Part shown: piece by piece, positions 39,514 to 48,379 of the stretch
Layout of the letters: the number at the start of each line of letters is the position of its first letter
Position numbering within the stretch: the stretch's first letter is position 1
From: Luteimonas colneyensis
GTDB taxonomy: Bacteria; Pseudomonadota; Gammaproteobacteria; Xanthomonadales; Xanthomonadaceae
DNA length: 64,000 nt
Direction: 5' to 3'
Assembly: GCF_014836665.1 (NCBI RefSeq)
Contig: NZ_JACSQJ010000001.1
Span: forward strand, 622,387-686,386
Program-made: the position numbers and the translations under genes
The notes under the pieces: model-generated
The model's database searches: none
What the model saw: only the letters and a program-made list of their open reading frames with translations
What the model was told of the DNA's origin: nothing

Positions 39514-40380
39514 TTACGCTCCGACACGCTCCATCAGCCGCCCGAGCAGCCGCGTGCCGGGCGAGCCGGCCAGGTCCTGCGGCGAGACCAGGCGCGGGTT
39601 CGGGTGGTAGGCCGCACCGGCGGTGTTCCGGCCGGCGCTGCGCAGCCCGCCGCGGACGTCGAGGCTGGCGAGCACCCGCTGGCGGGCCTGCTCGAGGGCC
39701 TCGTCGTCGGGCGCCTCCATGGAATCCAGGAGCGACCCAACGTCCCCGGGCACGCCGCCGCGCAAGCGACCGTCCGCGGGCGCGGGCAGCAGCAGCGGAG
39801 CGATGTCTTCGTACAGGCGCTGCCAGTCGATCGCGGGAAACGGCGCGTCTCCGCGCGTGCCCTCGACGATCGGCAGCGCGAGCCGGCCGCGCGGCGACAC
39901 CTCGCATTCGGCCCAGGCGCGATAGACGACCTCGCTGCACACCATGCCCTGCGACTCCGACGGCAGCGCGCGGTCCAGGGCGAAGCGCACCAGCGTCCGC
40001 AGCAGCGGATGCTTCGGCCACTTGCCGCGGACCGCCATGATCGCGCCGAACAGGGCCAGCTGGTCGACCGGGTACGGCGCGCCCAGCATGGTCCCGGCCT
40101 GGTCACGCACCCGTCGGCGGTCGTCCGCGCTGCACGAACCGCCCTGCGCATCCACGGGCCGCCACGCGTCGATGAAGTGGTAGTGCGCCAGTTCCTGCAC
40201 CCGCGCCGCGAGGGGACTGCGGCGGACACCGGCGAACGAGGCCTCCAGCAGGTCGCCACCGTCCACCACGATCGCGGCATGGCTGTACGGACCGTCGCTG
40301 GCCCAGGCGATCAGCTCCGAAAGCGGGCCGTCGCCCATCATCAGCAGGATGTCGCCTTCCTGCAGTGCATCGATCGACAT
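39514..40380 (-). CDS. Permuted papain-like hydrolase (YiiX/NlpC-P60-like)
   Basis: A 288-residue protein. LQEGDILLMMGDG followed by GPYSHAAIVVDGG supplies the catalytic His of the circularly permuted NlpC/P60 fold, and SQGMVCSEVVYRAW the Cys about 125 residues later. Such enzymes cleave amide or thioester bonds in lipids or peptides; the substrate is unknown. No signal peptide is seen. The ATG overlaps the stop of the upstream diguanylate cyclase gene, so the two are probably made together. Confidence 0.75.
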   Translation of the reverse strand: MSIDALQEGDILLMMGDGPLSELIAWASDGPYSHAAIVVDGGDLLEASFAGVRRSPLAARVQELAHYHFIDAWRPVDAQGGSCSADDRRRVRDQAGTMLGAPYPVDQLALFGAIMAVRGKWPKHPLLRTLVRFALDRALPSESQGMVCSEVVYRAWAECEVSPRGRLALPIVEGTRGDAPFPAIDWQRLYEDIAPLLLPAPADGRLRGGVPGDVGSLLDSMEAPDDEALEQARQRVLASLDVRGGLRSAGRNTAGAAYHPNPRLVSPQDLAGSPGTRLLGRLMERVGA

Positions 40381-42116
40381 CAGCCCCACGTCACCCCTCC
40401 ATCCCGCCTGTTGATGATCGGCACCGCGTCCTGCCCGGGCGCCGGCTCCGTCCGCGCGACGGTCACCCGGCTGCGGCCGGCCTGCTTGCTCGAATACAGG
40501 GCTGCGTCGGCGCGCTCGACCAGCGATTCGATCGGCTCGCCGTGCAGGCGCTCGGCCACGCCGATACTCAGGCCCGCGTCCAGGCGCAGCTCGCCGATGG
40601 TCAGCGGACGCTGGCGGACCGAGTCCAGCATGCGCCTCGCGATGCCCAGCGCCTCGCCGGCCGCGGTCGCCGGCAGCACGACCAGGAATTCGTCGCCGCC
40701 GTAACGGCCGATGACGTCGTCGCCGCGAAGCTGGTTGCGGATGCGCTGCGACACGATGCGCAGGCACTGGTCGCCGACCCCGTGGCCGTGGGCGTCGTTG
40801 ATCGGCTTGAAATGGTCGAGGTCGATGAAGGCGATCGACATCGCCTGCCCACCGCGCTGCGCCGCCTGCACCACGCGGGCCAGCTCCGACTCGATGCCCG
40901 CGCGGTTGAGCAGGCCGGTCAGCTCGTCGGCATGGGCGCGCGCACTGGCATGGTCGCGGTCGCGCCGCAGCTCCAGCAGCTTGTCCGCCAGGCCGATGCT
41001 GAGCAGCAGGCTGGCCAGCGCGAAGCTGCCCGCCAGCGCCTGCGGCAGCCAGCGCGGACTGTCCCACAGGCCGAGCATGCCGGTACCGGTGGCGGTCAGG
41101 CTGATGAAGACCATCAAGGGCAGCCAGGACGCCATCACCACGCGGCCGGCACGGTCGCGGCGCAGTGCCAGGACCGTGCTGCCGACCAGCAGGAAAATGG
41201 CCGACAGCACCAGGCCGCCGTTGACCAGGTGCCAGAAGCCGCGCCAGTCGCCGAGCGCGCAGCCGAGGCAGCCCAGCGCCACCAGTGCGCTGCCGCCCCG
41301 GAGCAGCCGGTCCAGCCAGGGCAGCTTCCGCCGCAGGTCGAGGTAGTCGCGCTGGAACATGTTGCTGCAGAGCACGCCGAGGCCCGCGATGATGGCGTTG
41401 GCGCGCGTGCTCGAGAACATCGCGTCCGCGCCCGGGACCAGGCGCGCGTCGCCTCCGATGGCGACCAGGTACAGGGTGGCGAAGCCCAGCATCGCGCCGA
41501 ACCAGGCGAAGCTGGTCTCGCCGGTGCCGGCGCAGAACGCGAAGGCCAGCAGCGACAGCACCGCCAGCACGGTCAGCACGAACATCCGCCAGGCCACGTA
41601 GGCGAGGTCGTCCGCGCGCACCTGCGCGGCGTTGTCGATCGTGGGATGCATCGCCATCAGGCTGCCCGTGTGGACGCGCAGCCACACCGCCTCGCCCTCG
41701 GGGATCCCGTGCGGGAGTTCGATCACCAGCGCGCGCGCGGAATGTCCGGGATCGGCATGCGCACCGTAGAGCGCGTGCCGGGTCGGCCCCTGCCGCCCGG
41801 GCACCCAGGCATCCACGCGATTGAGGAAGGGCTGCTCCAGCAGCAGCCTCGGCTCGCCTTCGGCGGCCAGCCCGCCCGGCACGGTGATCCGCCACCAGCC
41901 GACCGGATGCTCCTGCCGCTTGATGCCGCCCTGCAGCGGAGCCCCGAGCCGCGCGTCCAGGGCGCCGGACAGCACCTCGGCCGGTTCGGCATCGCCTGCG
42001 AGGAACTGCAGGACGAGCGGCGCGGCCGATGCGTTCGCGAACGGGGCGCACAGCAGCAGCAGGCACAGCCAGAAGCTGCGCCACCACGAACCGCGGCTGG
42101 CATCCCCAATCCCCAT
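40380..42116 (-). CDS. 7TMR-DISM diguanylate cyclase with I-site
   Basis: A 578-residue membrane protein: signal peptide (about 10-30), periplasmic DISMED2-like sensor (about 35-170), seven helices (about 180-370), then GGDEF with DELTGLLNRAG, FIDLDHFKPIND and RYGGDEFLV (GGDEF at 473-477). RGDD five residues before GGDEF is an RxxD inhibitory site, absent from the cyclase at 8.4 kb. It makes cyclic di-GMP with likely product inhibition. It is coupled to the papain-like gene downstream. Confidence 0.9.
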   Translation of the reverse strand: MGIGDASRGSWWRSFWLCLLLLCAPFANASAAPLVLQFLAGDAEPAEVLSGALDARLGAPLQGGIKRQEHPVGWWRITVPGGLAAEGEPRLLLEQPFLNRVDAWVPGRQGPTRHALYGAHADPGHSARALVIELPHGIPEGEAVWLRVHTGSLMAMHPTIDNAAQVRADDLAYVAWRMFVLTVLAVLSLLAFAFCAGTGETSFAWFGAMLGFATLYLVAIGGDARLVPGADAMFSSTRANAIIAGLGVLCSNMFQRDYLDLRRKLPWLDRLLRGGSALVALGCLGCALGDWRGFWHLVNGGLVLSAIFLLVGSTVLALRRDRAGRVVMASWLPLMVFISLTATGTGMLGLWDSPRWLPQALAGSFALASLLLSIGLADKLLELRRDRDHASARAHADELTGLLNRAGIESELARVVQAAQRGGQAMSIAFIDLDHFKPINDAHGHGVGDQCLRIVSQRIRNQLRGDDVIGRYGGDEFLVVLPATAAGEALGIARRMLDSVRQRPLTIGELRLDAGLSIGVAERLHGEPIESLVERADAALYSSKQAGRSRVTVARTEPAPGQDAVPIINRRDGGVTWG

Positions 42117-42180
42117 CGCGCCATCGTAGCAGCGCGGGAATGCGGGGAGCGCGCGACGTAGGCGACCGGACGCCCTGCCC

Positions 42181-43107
42181 TCAGCCCGTCGCCGTTCCGG
42201 CCACGCGTGCCACCGCGTCGTGCGCGTGCAGGCTTTCGAAATGCGACACGGTGGCGTCGAAGCGCGCCACCCGCGGACTGGTGGACAGCACCGCGGCGAC
42301 GCGGCGCGCGGCGTCCTCGCAGAACATCAGGTTGTCGGCATTGGCGCGGGCGAACGCCTGCTCGTCCTCGCGCTTGACCGCGGTCTGCACCGGCGTGCCG
42401 AGCGCGGCCTCGATGGCGTCGACCAGTTCGAGCAGCGGCAGGGCGTCCACGTCGTCGCGCAGGGTGACGCGCACGTCGGCGCGGCTGCGCTGGGCGTGCG
42501 GCGTGGCGGCAAGCCCGCGGCCGGAGGACAGCCACTCGCGCACGTCGACCTTGGACGGCGCGTCGTCACCGGCGAAGTCCGTTTCGAAGCGTTCGGCGTT
42601 GGCCCGCCGCGACAGCGCCGCCGAGGCCGGGCAGGTGCTGGAGTACTCGACCCCGAAGGCCAGGACGATCTCCGCGCCGGCCGGCGACAGGCTGGCGTCG
42701 ATCGCGACCGGATAGGACTTCCAGCCGGCATTGTCGCTGGCCAGCGCGCGGCGCTCGAGCAGCTGCTCCCAGCGCAGGCCCAGGTGCGCGGTGGTGGCGA
42801 GGCCCGACTGCGAGTCGATGCAGTCGCGCAGCAGCGTGCGCAGCAGGGAGGCGGTAAGCGGACCGGCCACCAGGCGCTCCTGCAGCAGCAGGTAGAGCCG
42901 CGACATATGGATGCCGCGCGTTTCCGCGCTCGCCAGGTCCACGCCGATGTCGGCCCATGCCGGCACGCGCTGCGGGCGCCCGTCGCCATCGGACACGCAC
43001 AGGGGCAGCGCCACGCGGCGCATGCCGACCCAGTCGAGCGGGCGCGCCGCCGCGGCGCGATCGTAGGCGACGTCGGGCAGTGCCGGGGACGGCTTGGAAG
43101 AAGTCAC
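42181..43107 (-). CDS. folE2: GTP cyclohydrolase IB (FolE2)
   Basis: A 308-residue T-fold enzyme. SSTCPASAALSRR has the catalytic/metal Cys, and LDWVGM at the N-terminus and SHFESLHAHDAV at the C-terminus are FolE2 signatures. It opens GTP to dihydroneopterin triphosphate for folate or queuosine; the IB form can use other metals when zinc is scarce. The start is uncertain: GTG at 43107 was chosen, with TTG five codons upstream as alternative. Confidence 0.9.
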   Translation of the reverse strand: MTSSKPSPALPDVAYDRAAAARPLDWVGMRRVALPLCVSDGDGRPQRVPAWADIGVDLASAETRGIHMSRLYLLLQERLVAGPLTASLLRTLLRDCIDSQSGLATTAHLGLRWEQLLERRALASDNAGWKSYPVAIDASLSPAGAEIVLAFGVEYSSTCPASAALSRRANAERFETDFAGDDAPSKVDVREWLSSGRGLAATPHAQRSRADVRVTLRDDVDALPLLELVDAIEAALGTPVQTAVKREDEQAFARANADNLMFCEDAARRVAAVLSTSPRVARFDATVSHFESLHAHDAVARVAGTATG

Positions 43108-43197
43108 GCGGGAGGCTCGCAAATGAGAACGGTCCGCAATTCTAACCGCGCACCCCGCCCAGGCCGCCGGAACGCTGCATGCCGCGGCCGCACGGGC

Positions 43198-43899
43198 TCA
43201 GCCGGCGCGGCGTGCGCCCCGCCAGGCGCCGAGCAGCGCGCGCAGCGGCGACACCGGCACGCCGGGACGCGCGAGGCGCGCGGCCGCCAGCGCCATCTGC
43301 ACTCCCCGCAGCCGGCAGCCGGGACGTCCCGGACGCGCCGTGGTGGCCGGCTCGATCGCTGCGCCGCGCATCAGCACGCGCTCGTCGCGAACGGACTGGA
43401 GCACGGCCGCGACGCTGTCGTCGCCCGTTCGCCCGTCGAAAAGCGCGGCTTCGCAGGCGGCCACGGCGGCCGCGAAATCCCTGCCGGCCTCCTCGCCGGG
43501 CACCTGCGTGCCTGCGATGGAGGCGGCATCCGTGACAGGTCCGACGAGGTCGTCGACGCCGTCACCGCGCAGCGCGCGCAGGTCCGGAAGCGCCCGCCCG
43601 AGCTGCAGCCAGGGCGCCGGCCGCGGCTGCAGCAGCGCCCCCAGCGGATGCCGTCGCGCGCCCTTCGACCAGCCGCCCAGCTCTTCCTGCCACCAGGCGA
43701 GCTTGGCCAGTCCCGGCGTGGGATCGCCGCCGCCCCAGGCCGCCTCGGCGAGTTCGTTCAGCAGGCTGAGCCAGGCTTCCGCGAGCGGCCGCTGCGCAAC
43801 CGGCACGAAGACCATGCCGAATTCCCACTCCGGCCAGCGCGCACGCCACTTCTCGACGAAGCTGGAAGCCCCGTCGCGGACGTCGACGTCGACGCTCAC
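43198..43899 (-). CDS. Squalene/phytoene-synthase-like protein lacking the aspartate motifs
   Basis: A 233-residue protein. LAKLAWWQEELGGWSKG and RRHPLGALLQ match the substrate-pocket helix of trans-isoprenyl diphosphate synthases of the squalene/phytoene group, but no DxxxD pair is found on either side and the protein is shorter than true synthases. It may be a non-catalytic relative (compare NDUFAF6-type proteins) or a degenerate enzyme. GTG at 43899 overlaps the gph stop. The link to the ubiquinone and folate genes around it is unknown. Confidence 0.5.
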   Translation of the reverse strand: MSVDVDVRDGASSFVEKWRARWPEWEFGMVFVPVAQRPLAEAWLSLLNELAEAAWGGGDPTPGLAKLAWWQEELGGWSKGARRHPLGALLQPRPAPWLQLGRALPDLRALRGDGVDDLVGPVTDAASIAGTQVPGEEAGRDFAAAVAACEAALFDGRTGDDSVAAVLQSVRDERVLMRGAAIEPATTARPGRPGCRLRGVQMALAAARLARPGVPVSPLRALLGAWRGARRAG

Positions 43900-44555
43900 G
43901 GCCAGGCATCCGGATCGAGGAGGTCGGCGGGCGTCTCCACCATCGCGTCGGCCTCCCACGCCAGCGGATCGTCGTGCTGCAGGCGATAGCCCCAGAGCGC
44001 GACCAGCGAGCGCATCCCGGCGGCCCGCGCGGCGATGATGTCGCGCTCGTCGTCGCCCACGTAGACGCAGTCGGCCACGTCGAAGCCCATCGTTTCGGCC
44101 GCATGCAGCAGCGGCAGCGGATGCGGTTTGCGCTCGGCCAGGGTGTCGCCGCCGATCAGCACGCCGCTGCGCGAGTCCCAGCCCAGCGCCGGCATCAGAC
44201 CGCGCGCGAGGTACTCCGGCTTGTTGGTGACGATGCCCCAGCGCGCGCCGTCGGCTTCCAGCGCGGCCAGCATCGCCTCGATGCCGTCGAAGGCGGCGCC
44301 GTGGCGGCCGAGCTCCTCCGCGTACACGTCCAGGAACTCGCGGATGAGGTCCGGCGGCACCTCGCCGCCGAGCTCCGGGAAGGCCGCAGCGCTCATCGCC
44401 CGCGCGCCCTTGGACACGTGCGGCCGCAGCGCGGCCAGCGGCATCGGCGGGACGCCGCGCGCGGCGCGCATGCGGTTCACCGTGGCGGCCATGTCCGGCG
44501 CGCTGTCGAGCAGGGTGCCGTCGAGGTCGAACAGGACGCAGCGCGGGAAGCTCAC
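43896..44555 (-). CDS. gph: Phosphoglycolate phosphatase-like HAD hydrolase
   Basis: A 219-residue HAD enzyme. [15 protein letters not shown] is motif [11 protein letters not shown] motif [12 protein letters not shown] motif III and [17 protein letters not shown] motif IV; the cap domain sits between I and II. Gph removes phosphate from 2-phosphoglycolate formed during DNA repair; other phosphosugars are possible. Start GTG overlaps the ubiG stop. Confidence 0.85.
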   Translation of the reverse strand: MSFPRCVLFDLDGTLLDSAPDMAATVNRMRAARGVPPMPLAALRPHVSKGARAMSAAAFPELGGEVPPDLIREFLDVYAEELGRHGAAFDGIEAMLAALEADGARWGIVTNKPEYLARGLMPALGWDSRSGVLIGGDTLAERKPHPLPLLHAAETMGFDVADCVYVGDDERDIIAARAAGMRSLVALWGYRLQHDDPLAWEADAMVETPADLLDPDAWP

Positions 44556-45274
44556 GGCGCGTCCGGCCTGGTCGCCGCGGCGAGGTAGTTGACGTCGGTG
44601 CGCGAGGACAGGCGGGCGCGGTTGGCCCAGGGTTCGTAGGCCAGGCCGGCGACGTCATCGAGCTCCAGGCCCGCTTCGCGCAGCCAGGCCGCGAGTTCGG
44701 AGGGCCGGATGAAGTCGCGATACTGGTGGGTGCCACGCGGCAGCAGGCGCGCGACGTACTCGGCGCCGACGATCGCCAGCGCGAAGGCCGCCGGGGTGCG
44801 GTTGAGCGTGGACACGAACAGCTTGCCGCCGGGCTTCAGCAGCGTTGCGCAGGCGCGGATGATCGCGCCGGGATCGGGCACGTGCTCGAGCATCTCCATG
44901 CAGGTGACGGCGTCGAAGCTGGCAGGCGCCTCGGCCGCCAGCGCCTCGACCGCCTGCACGCGGTAATCGACCTTCACTCCGGCTTCGAGCGCGTGCAGCC
45001 GCCCCACCCGGACCAGGTCGTCGGCCAGGTCGATCGCGGTCACCTCGGCCCCGGCGCGCGCCATGGCCTCGCTCAGCAGGCCGCCGCCGCAGCCCACGTC
45101 CAGCACCCTCGCAGCGGCCAGCGGCCGCCGCGCGGCGACGTAGTCCAGGCGCACGGGATTCAGCGCGTGCAGGGGCTTCTGCGGGCCTTCCGGATCCCAC
45201 CAGCGGTTGGCCAGCTCGGCGAACTTGTCGAGCTCGGACTGGCGGAAGTTGGTGCCGTGGGACGAGGTGGTCAT
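44552..45274 (-). CDS. ubiG: Ubiquinone biosynthesis O-methyltransferase
   Basis: A 240-residue class I SAM methyltransferase. [20 protein letters not shown] at the N-terminus is diagnostic for UbiG, and [16 protein letters not shown] is the SAM-binding loop. It methylates both hydroxyl groups formed during ubiquinone ring modification, at the inner membrane surface. It lies 34 bases after mtaD and overlaps gph, as in other xanthomonads. Confidence 0.95.
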   Translation of the reverse strand: MTTSSHGTNFRQSELDKFAELANRWWDPEGPQKPLHALNPVRLDYVAARRPLAAARVLDVGCGGGLLSEAMARAGAEVTAIDLADDLVRVGRLHALEAGVKVDYRVQAVEALAAEAPASFDAVTCMEMLEHVPDPGAIIRACATLLKPGGKLFVSTLNRTPAAFALAIVGAEYVARLLPRGTHQYRDFIRPSELAAWLREAGLELDDVAGLAYEPWANRARLSSRTDVNYLAAATRPDAP

Positions 45275-45308
45275 GTGGAGGCTCGGAGGTGGGGGAAGCG
45301 CCGGCGCT

Positions 45309-46658
45309 TCAGGCGCCGGTGCGGACGCCGGCCATGCGCGTGCGCCACTGGCGGGCGTTGGCGACCAGGGCGGCGGGATCCAGGTCGACCAGTTCGCGCG
45401 CGCGCAGCTTCGGCGCACCGGCGATCCAGACGTCGGACACCTGGTGGCGGCCGGCCGCATAGACAAGCTGCGACACCACGTGGTGCAGCGGCTGGGTCTC
45501 GAGGTCGCCAAGGTCGATGCAGGCCATGTCGGCCTGCTTGCCGGGCTCGAGCGAGCCGACCAGGTGGTCGAAGCCGATCGCCTTCGCACCGCCCAGCGTC
45601 GCCGCGCGCAGCGCGGTGAAGGCGTCGAAGCCGGCGGCGTCCTGCGCCACCGCCTTGGCCAGCAGCGCCGCGGTGCGGGTCTCGCCGACCATGTCGAGGT
45701 CGTTGTTGCTGGCGCAGCCGTCGGTGCCGATGGCGAGGTTCACGCCCGCGCGCTCCAGCGCGCAGGCCGGGCAGAAACCCGAGGCCAGCTTGAGGTTGGA
45801 CTCCGGGCAGTGCACCACGCTCACGCCGCGCTCGGCGCAGAGGTGGATCTCGGCGTCGGTCAGCTGGGTCATGTGCACTGCGATCAGTCGGTCGTTGACC
45901 AGGCCCAGCCGGTCCAGGCGTGCGATGGGGCGCTGGCCGTGCTCCTTCAGCGACTGCTCGACCTCCTGTGCGGTCTCGTGCAGGTGCAGGTGCACCGGCA
46001 CGTCGAGCTGGTCGGCCAGCATGCGCACGCGCTCGAAGTTGGCGTCGTTGACCGTGTACGGCGCATGCGGCGCGAAGGCCATCCCGATCAGCGGATCGCC
46101 GCGCCACTGGTCGTGGACGGCGCCGGCCTTGTCGAAGTACTCGTCGTCGCCGGAAGCCCAGGCCGTGGGGAAGTCGATCACCGGCAGGCCGACCCGGGCG
46201 CGGAAGCCGTGGCGCTTGTAGACCGCGGCCTGCACGTCGGGGAAGAAGTAGTTCTCGTTGCAGCAGGTGGTGCCGCCGCGCAGCATCTCGGCGATGGCGA
46301 GCGTGATGCCGTCGGCGACGAAGTCCGGCGCCATCACCGCGGCCTCGATCGGCCAGATGTGCTGCTGCAGCCAGACCTTGAGCGGCAGGTCGTCGGCGAT
46401 GCCGCGCATCAGCGTCATCGGGTTGTGGGTGTGCGCATTGACGAAGCCCGGCAGCAGCACGCCGTCGGGCCGCGACACCACTTCGGCCGGGGCGAAGCGC
46501 GCGCGCGCCTCGGCCCGCGGCAGCAGCGCCACGATGGCGCCGCCGCGCACCGCCACGGCATGGTCCTCCAGGACCACACCGTGCGGCTCCACCGGGACGA
46601 CGTAGCCGGCCTCGACCAGCAGGTCGCAGGCCTCGGGCGCGCCCGCCTCGACCGCCAT
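45309..46658 (-). CDS. mtaD: Amidohydrolase of the TRZ/ATZ family, probable 5-methylthioadenosine/S-adenosylhomocysteine deaminase
   Basis: A 449-residue amidohydrolase. Metal and catalytic motifs: [35 protein letters not shown] and [14 protein letters not shown]. The subgroup deaminates methylthioadenosine, adenosylhomocysteine or 5'-deoxyadenosine. That would feed methionine salvage, and the mtnBDC genes are 40 kb away. Its ATG overlaps the efp stop by three bases (ATGA). Confidence 0.82.
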   Translation of the reverse strand: MAVEAGAPEACDLLVEAGYVVPVEPHGVVLEDHAVAVRGGAIVALLPRAEARARFAPAEVVSRPDGVLLPGFVNAHTHNPMTLMRGIADDLPLKVWLQQHIWPIEAAVMAPDFVADGITLAIAEMLRGGTTCCNENYFFPDVQAAVYKRHGFRARVGLPVIDFPTAWASGDDEYFDKAGAVHDQWRGDPLIGMAFAPHAPYTVNDANFERVRMLADQLDVPVHLHLHETAQEVEQSLKEHGQRPIARLDRLGLVNDRLIAVHMTQLTDAEIHLCAERGVSVVHCPESNLKLASGFCPACALERAGVNLAIGTDGCASNNDLDMVGETRTAALLAKAVAQDAAGFDAFTALRAATLGGAKAIGFDHLVGSLEPGKQADMACIDLGDLETQPLHHVVSQLVYAAGRHQVSDVWIAGAPKLRARELVDLDPAALVANARQWRTRMAGVRTGA

Positions 46659-47224
46659 CACTTGACCCGGCTGACGTACTCGCCGGAGCGGGTGTCGACC
46701 TTGATCACCTCGTCCTGGCCGACGAACAGCGGCACGCGCACCACCGCACCGGTCTCGAGCGTGGCCGGCTTGCCGCCGCCGCCCGAGGTGTCGCCGCGGA
46801 CGCCCGGGTCGGTCTCGGTGATCTTCAGCTCGACGAAGTTCGGCGGGGTGACCTGGATCGGCGTGCCGTTCCAGAGGGTGACCACGCATTCCTCCTCGCC
46901 CTTGAGCCACTTCTCGGCGCCGCCCATGCCGGCAGCGTCGGCCTGCACCTGCTCGAAGCTCTCCGGGTTCATGAAGTGCCAGTACTCGCCGTCCGCATAC
47001 AGATACTGCATGTCGGTGTCGATGACGTCGGCGGCCTCCACCGAGTCGGTCGACTTCATGGTGATTTCCTGCACCCGGCCCGACTTGATCAGGCGGTACT
47101 TCACGCGCGTGAACGCCTGGCCCTTGCCCGGCTTGACGTACTCGGTGTCGGTGATGATCGCGGGTTCCGCGTTGACGAGGATCTTCATCCCGTTCTTGAC
47201 GTCGTTCATGCCATAGCTGGCCAT
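46658..47224 (-). CDS. efp: Elongation factor P
   Basis: A 188-residue three-domain protein. The loop VKPGKGQAF puts Lys at position 34, the residue modified with beta-lysine in the EpmA/EpmB pathway. EF-P rescues ribosomes stalled on polyproline. epmB lies divergently 49 bases away, which supports beta-lysylation here; epmA is not in the window. Confidence 0.97.
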   Translation of the reverse strand: MASYGMNDVKNGMKILVNAEPAIITDTEYVKPGKGQAFTRVKYRLIKSGRVQEITMKSTDSVEAADVIDTDMQYLYADGEYWHFMNPESFEQVQADAAGMGGAEKWLKGEEECVVTLWNGTPIQVTPPNFVELKITETDPGVRGDTSGGGGKPATLETGAVVRVPLFVGQDEVIKVDTRSGEYVSRVK

Positions 47225-47273
47225 GCGTGCTCCTGCAGGGTTGGGCCGCGCGAGCGGCTAGAATGTCGTGGAA

Positions 47274-48278
47274 ATGATACCCGCAGCCCCCCTTCCCATG
47301 CAGCCGAGCGGCTGGCAGGCCGCCTGGCGCGCCTCGGTGCGCGATCCGCGCGAGCTCCTGCGCCTGGTTGGGCTGGAGGCCGAGGCCGACGCGGTGCCTG
47401 CGGCCGCGCTCGAGGCCTTCGCCCTGCGCGTGCCCCGCGGATTCGTGGCCCGGATGCGCCGGGGCGACCGTCACGACCCCCTGCTTCGCCAGGTCCTGCC
47501 GCTGGCCGACGAGCTGCGCACCGTGCCCGGCTTCGGCCTGGATGCGGTCGGCGACGCCGCCGCGAAGAAGGCCCGCGGCGTCATCCACAAGTACGAGGGC
47601 CGGGCGCTGCTGGTGGCCACGGGCAGCTGCGCGATCAACTGCCGCTACTGCTTCCGCCGCCATTTCCCCTATGCCGAGGAGACCGCCGCCGCGGGCGGCT
47701 GGGCCGACGCGGTGGCGGCGATCGCCGATGATCCGGGCATCACCGAAGTCATCCTGTCGGGCGGCGACCCGCTGTCGCTGGCCACGCGCAAGCTGGTCGA
47801 ACTGACGGACCAGCTGCGCGACGTCGCGCACGTCCGTCGCCTGCGCATCCACAGCCGCCTGCCGGTGGTCCTGCCCGAGCGCGTGGACGACGAGCTGCTG
47901 GCCTGGCTGCGCGGCCTGCCCTGGCCAGTGGCCGTGGTGGTGCACGCCAACCACGCCCGCGAGTTCGACGCCGCGGTCGACGCGGCGATGGCCGCCCTGC
48001 GCGGCACCGGCGCCAGCCTGCTCAACCAGGCCGTGCTGCTGGCCGGCGTCAACGACTCCGTCGACGCCCTGGCCGACCTCTGCGAGCGCGGCTTCGAGGC
48101 CGGCGTGCTGCCCTACTACCTGCACCAGCTGGACCGCGTCGCGGGCACCGCCCACTTCGAGGTCGACGACGCGCGCGCGCGCGCGCTGCACGCCGCCCTG
48201 GTCGCGCGGCTGCCCGGCTACCTGGTGCCGCGCCTGGTACGCGAGCTGCCGGGCGACACCTCCAAGCGCGCACTGTGA
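47274..48278 (+). CDS. epmB: EF-P beta-lysylation protein (lysine 2,3-aminomutase-like radical SAM enzyme)
   Basis: A 334-residue radical SAM enzyme. The cluster motif is SCAINCRYCFRRHF (C-x3-C-x2-C), followed by SGGDPLSL; HSRLPVVLPERV and NHAREFD are family segments. It makes (R)-beta-lysine, which EpmA attaches to EF-P. A TAGAAT -10 box at 47259-47264 is only nine bases from the ATG at 47274, so the message is nearly leaderless; a GTG two codons upstream is the alternative start. Confidence 0.93.
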   Translation: MIPAAPLPMQPSGWQAAWRASVRDPRELLRLVGLEAEADAVPAAALEAFALRVPRGFVARMRRGDRHDPLLRQVLPLADELRTVPGFGLDAVGDAAAKKARGVIHKYEGRALLVATGSCAINCRYCFRRHFPYAEETAAAGGWADAVAAIADDPGITEVILSGGDPLSLATRKLVELTDQLRDVAHVRRLRIHSRLPVVLPERVDDELLAWLRGLPWPVAVVVHANHAREFDAAVDAAMAALRGTGASLLNQAVLLAGVNDSVDALADLCERGFEAGVLPYYLHQLDRVAGTAHFEVDDARARALHAALVARLPGYLVPRLVRELPGDTSKRAL

Positions 48279-48379
48279 CCGCGGTCGCCGCCGGCGCTGT
48301 ACACCCTGCCCGCTGCCGGCGCCGCGCCGTGGACGCCACGCGCCGCTGCATGGCATAACGCCGCATCACGGAGAACCCC

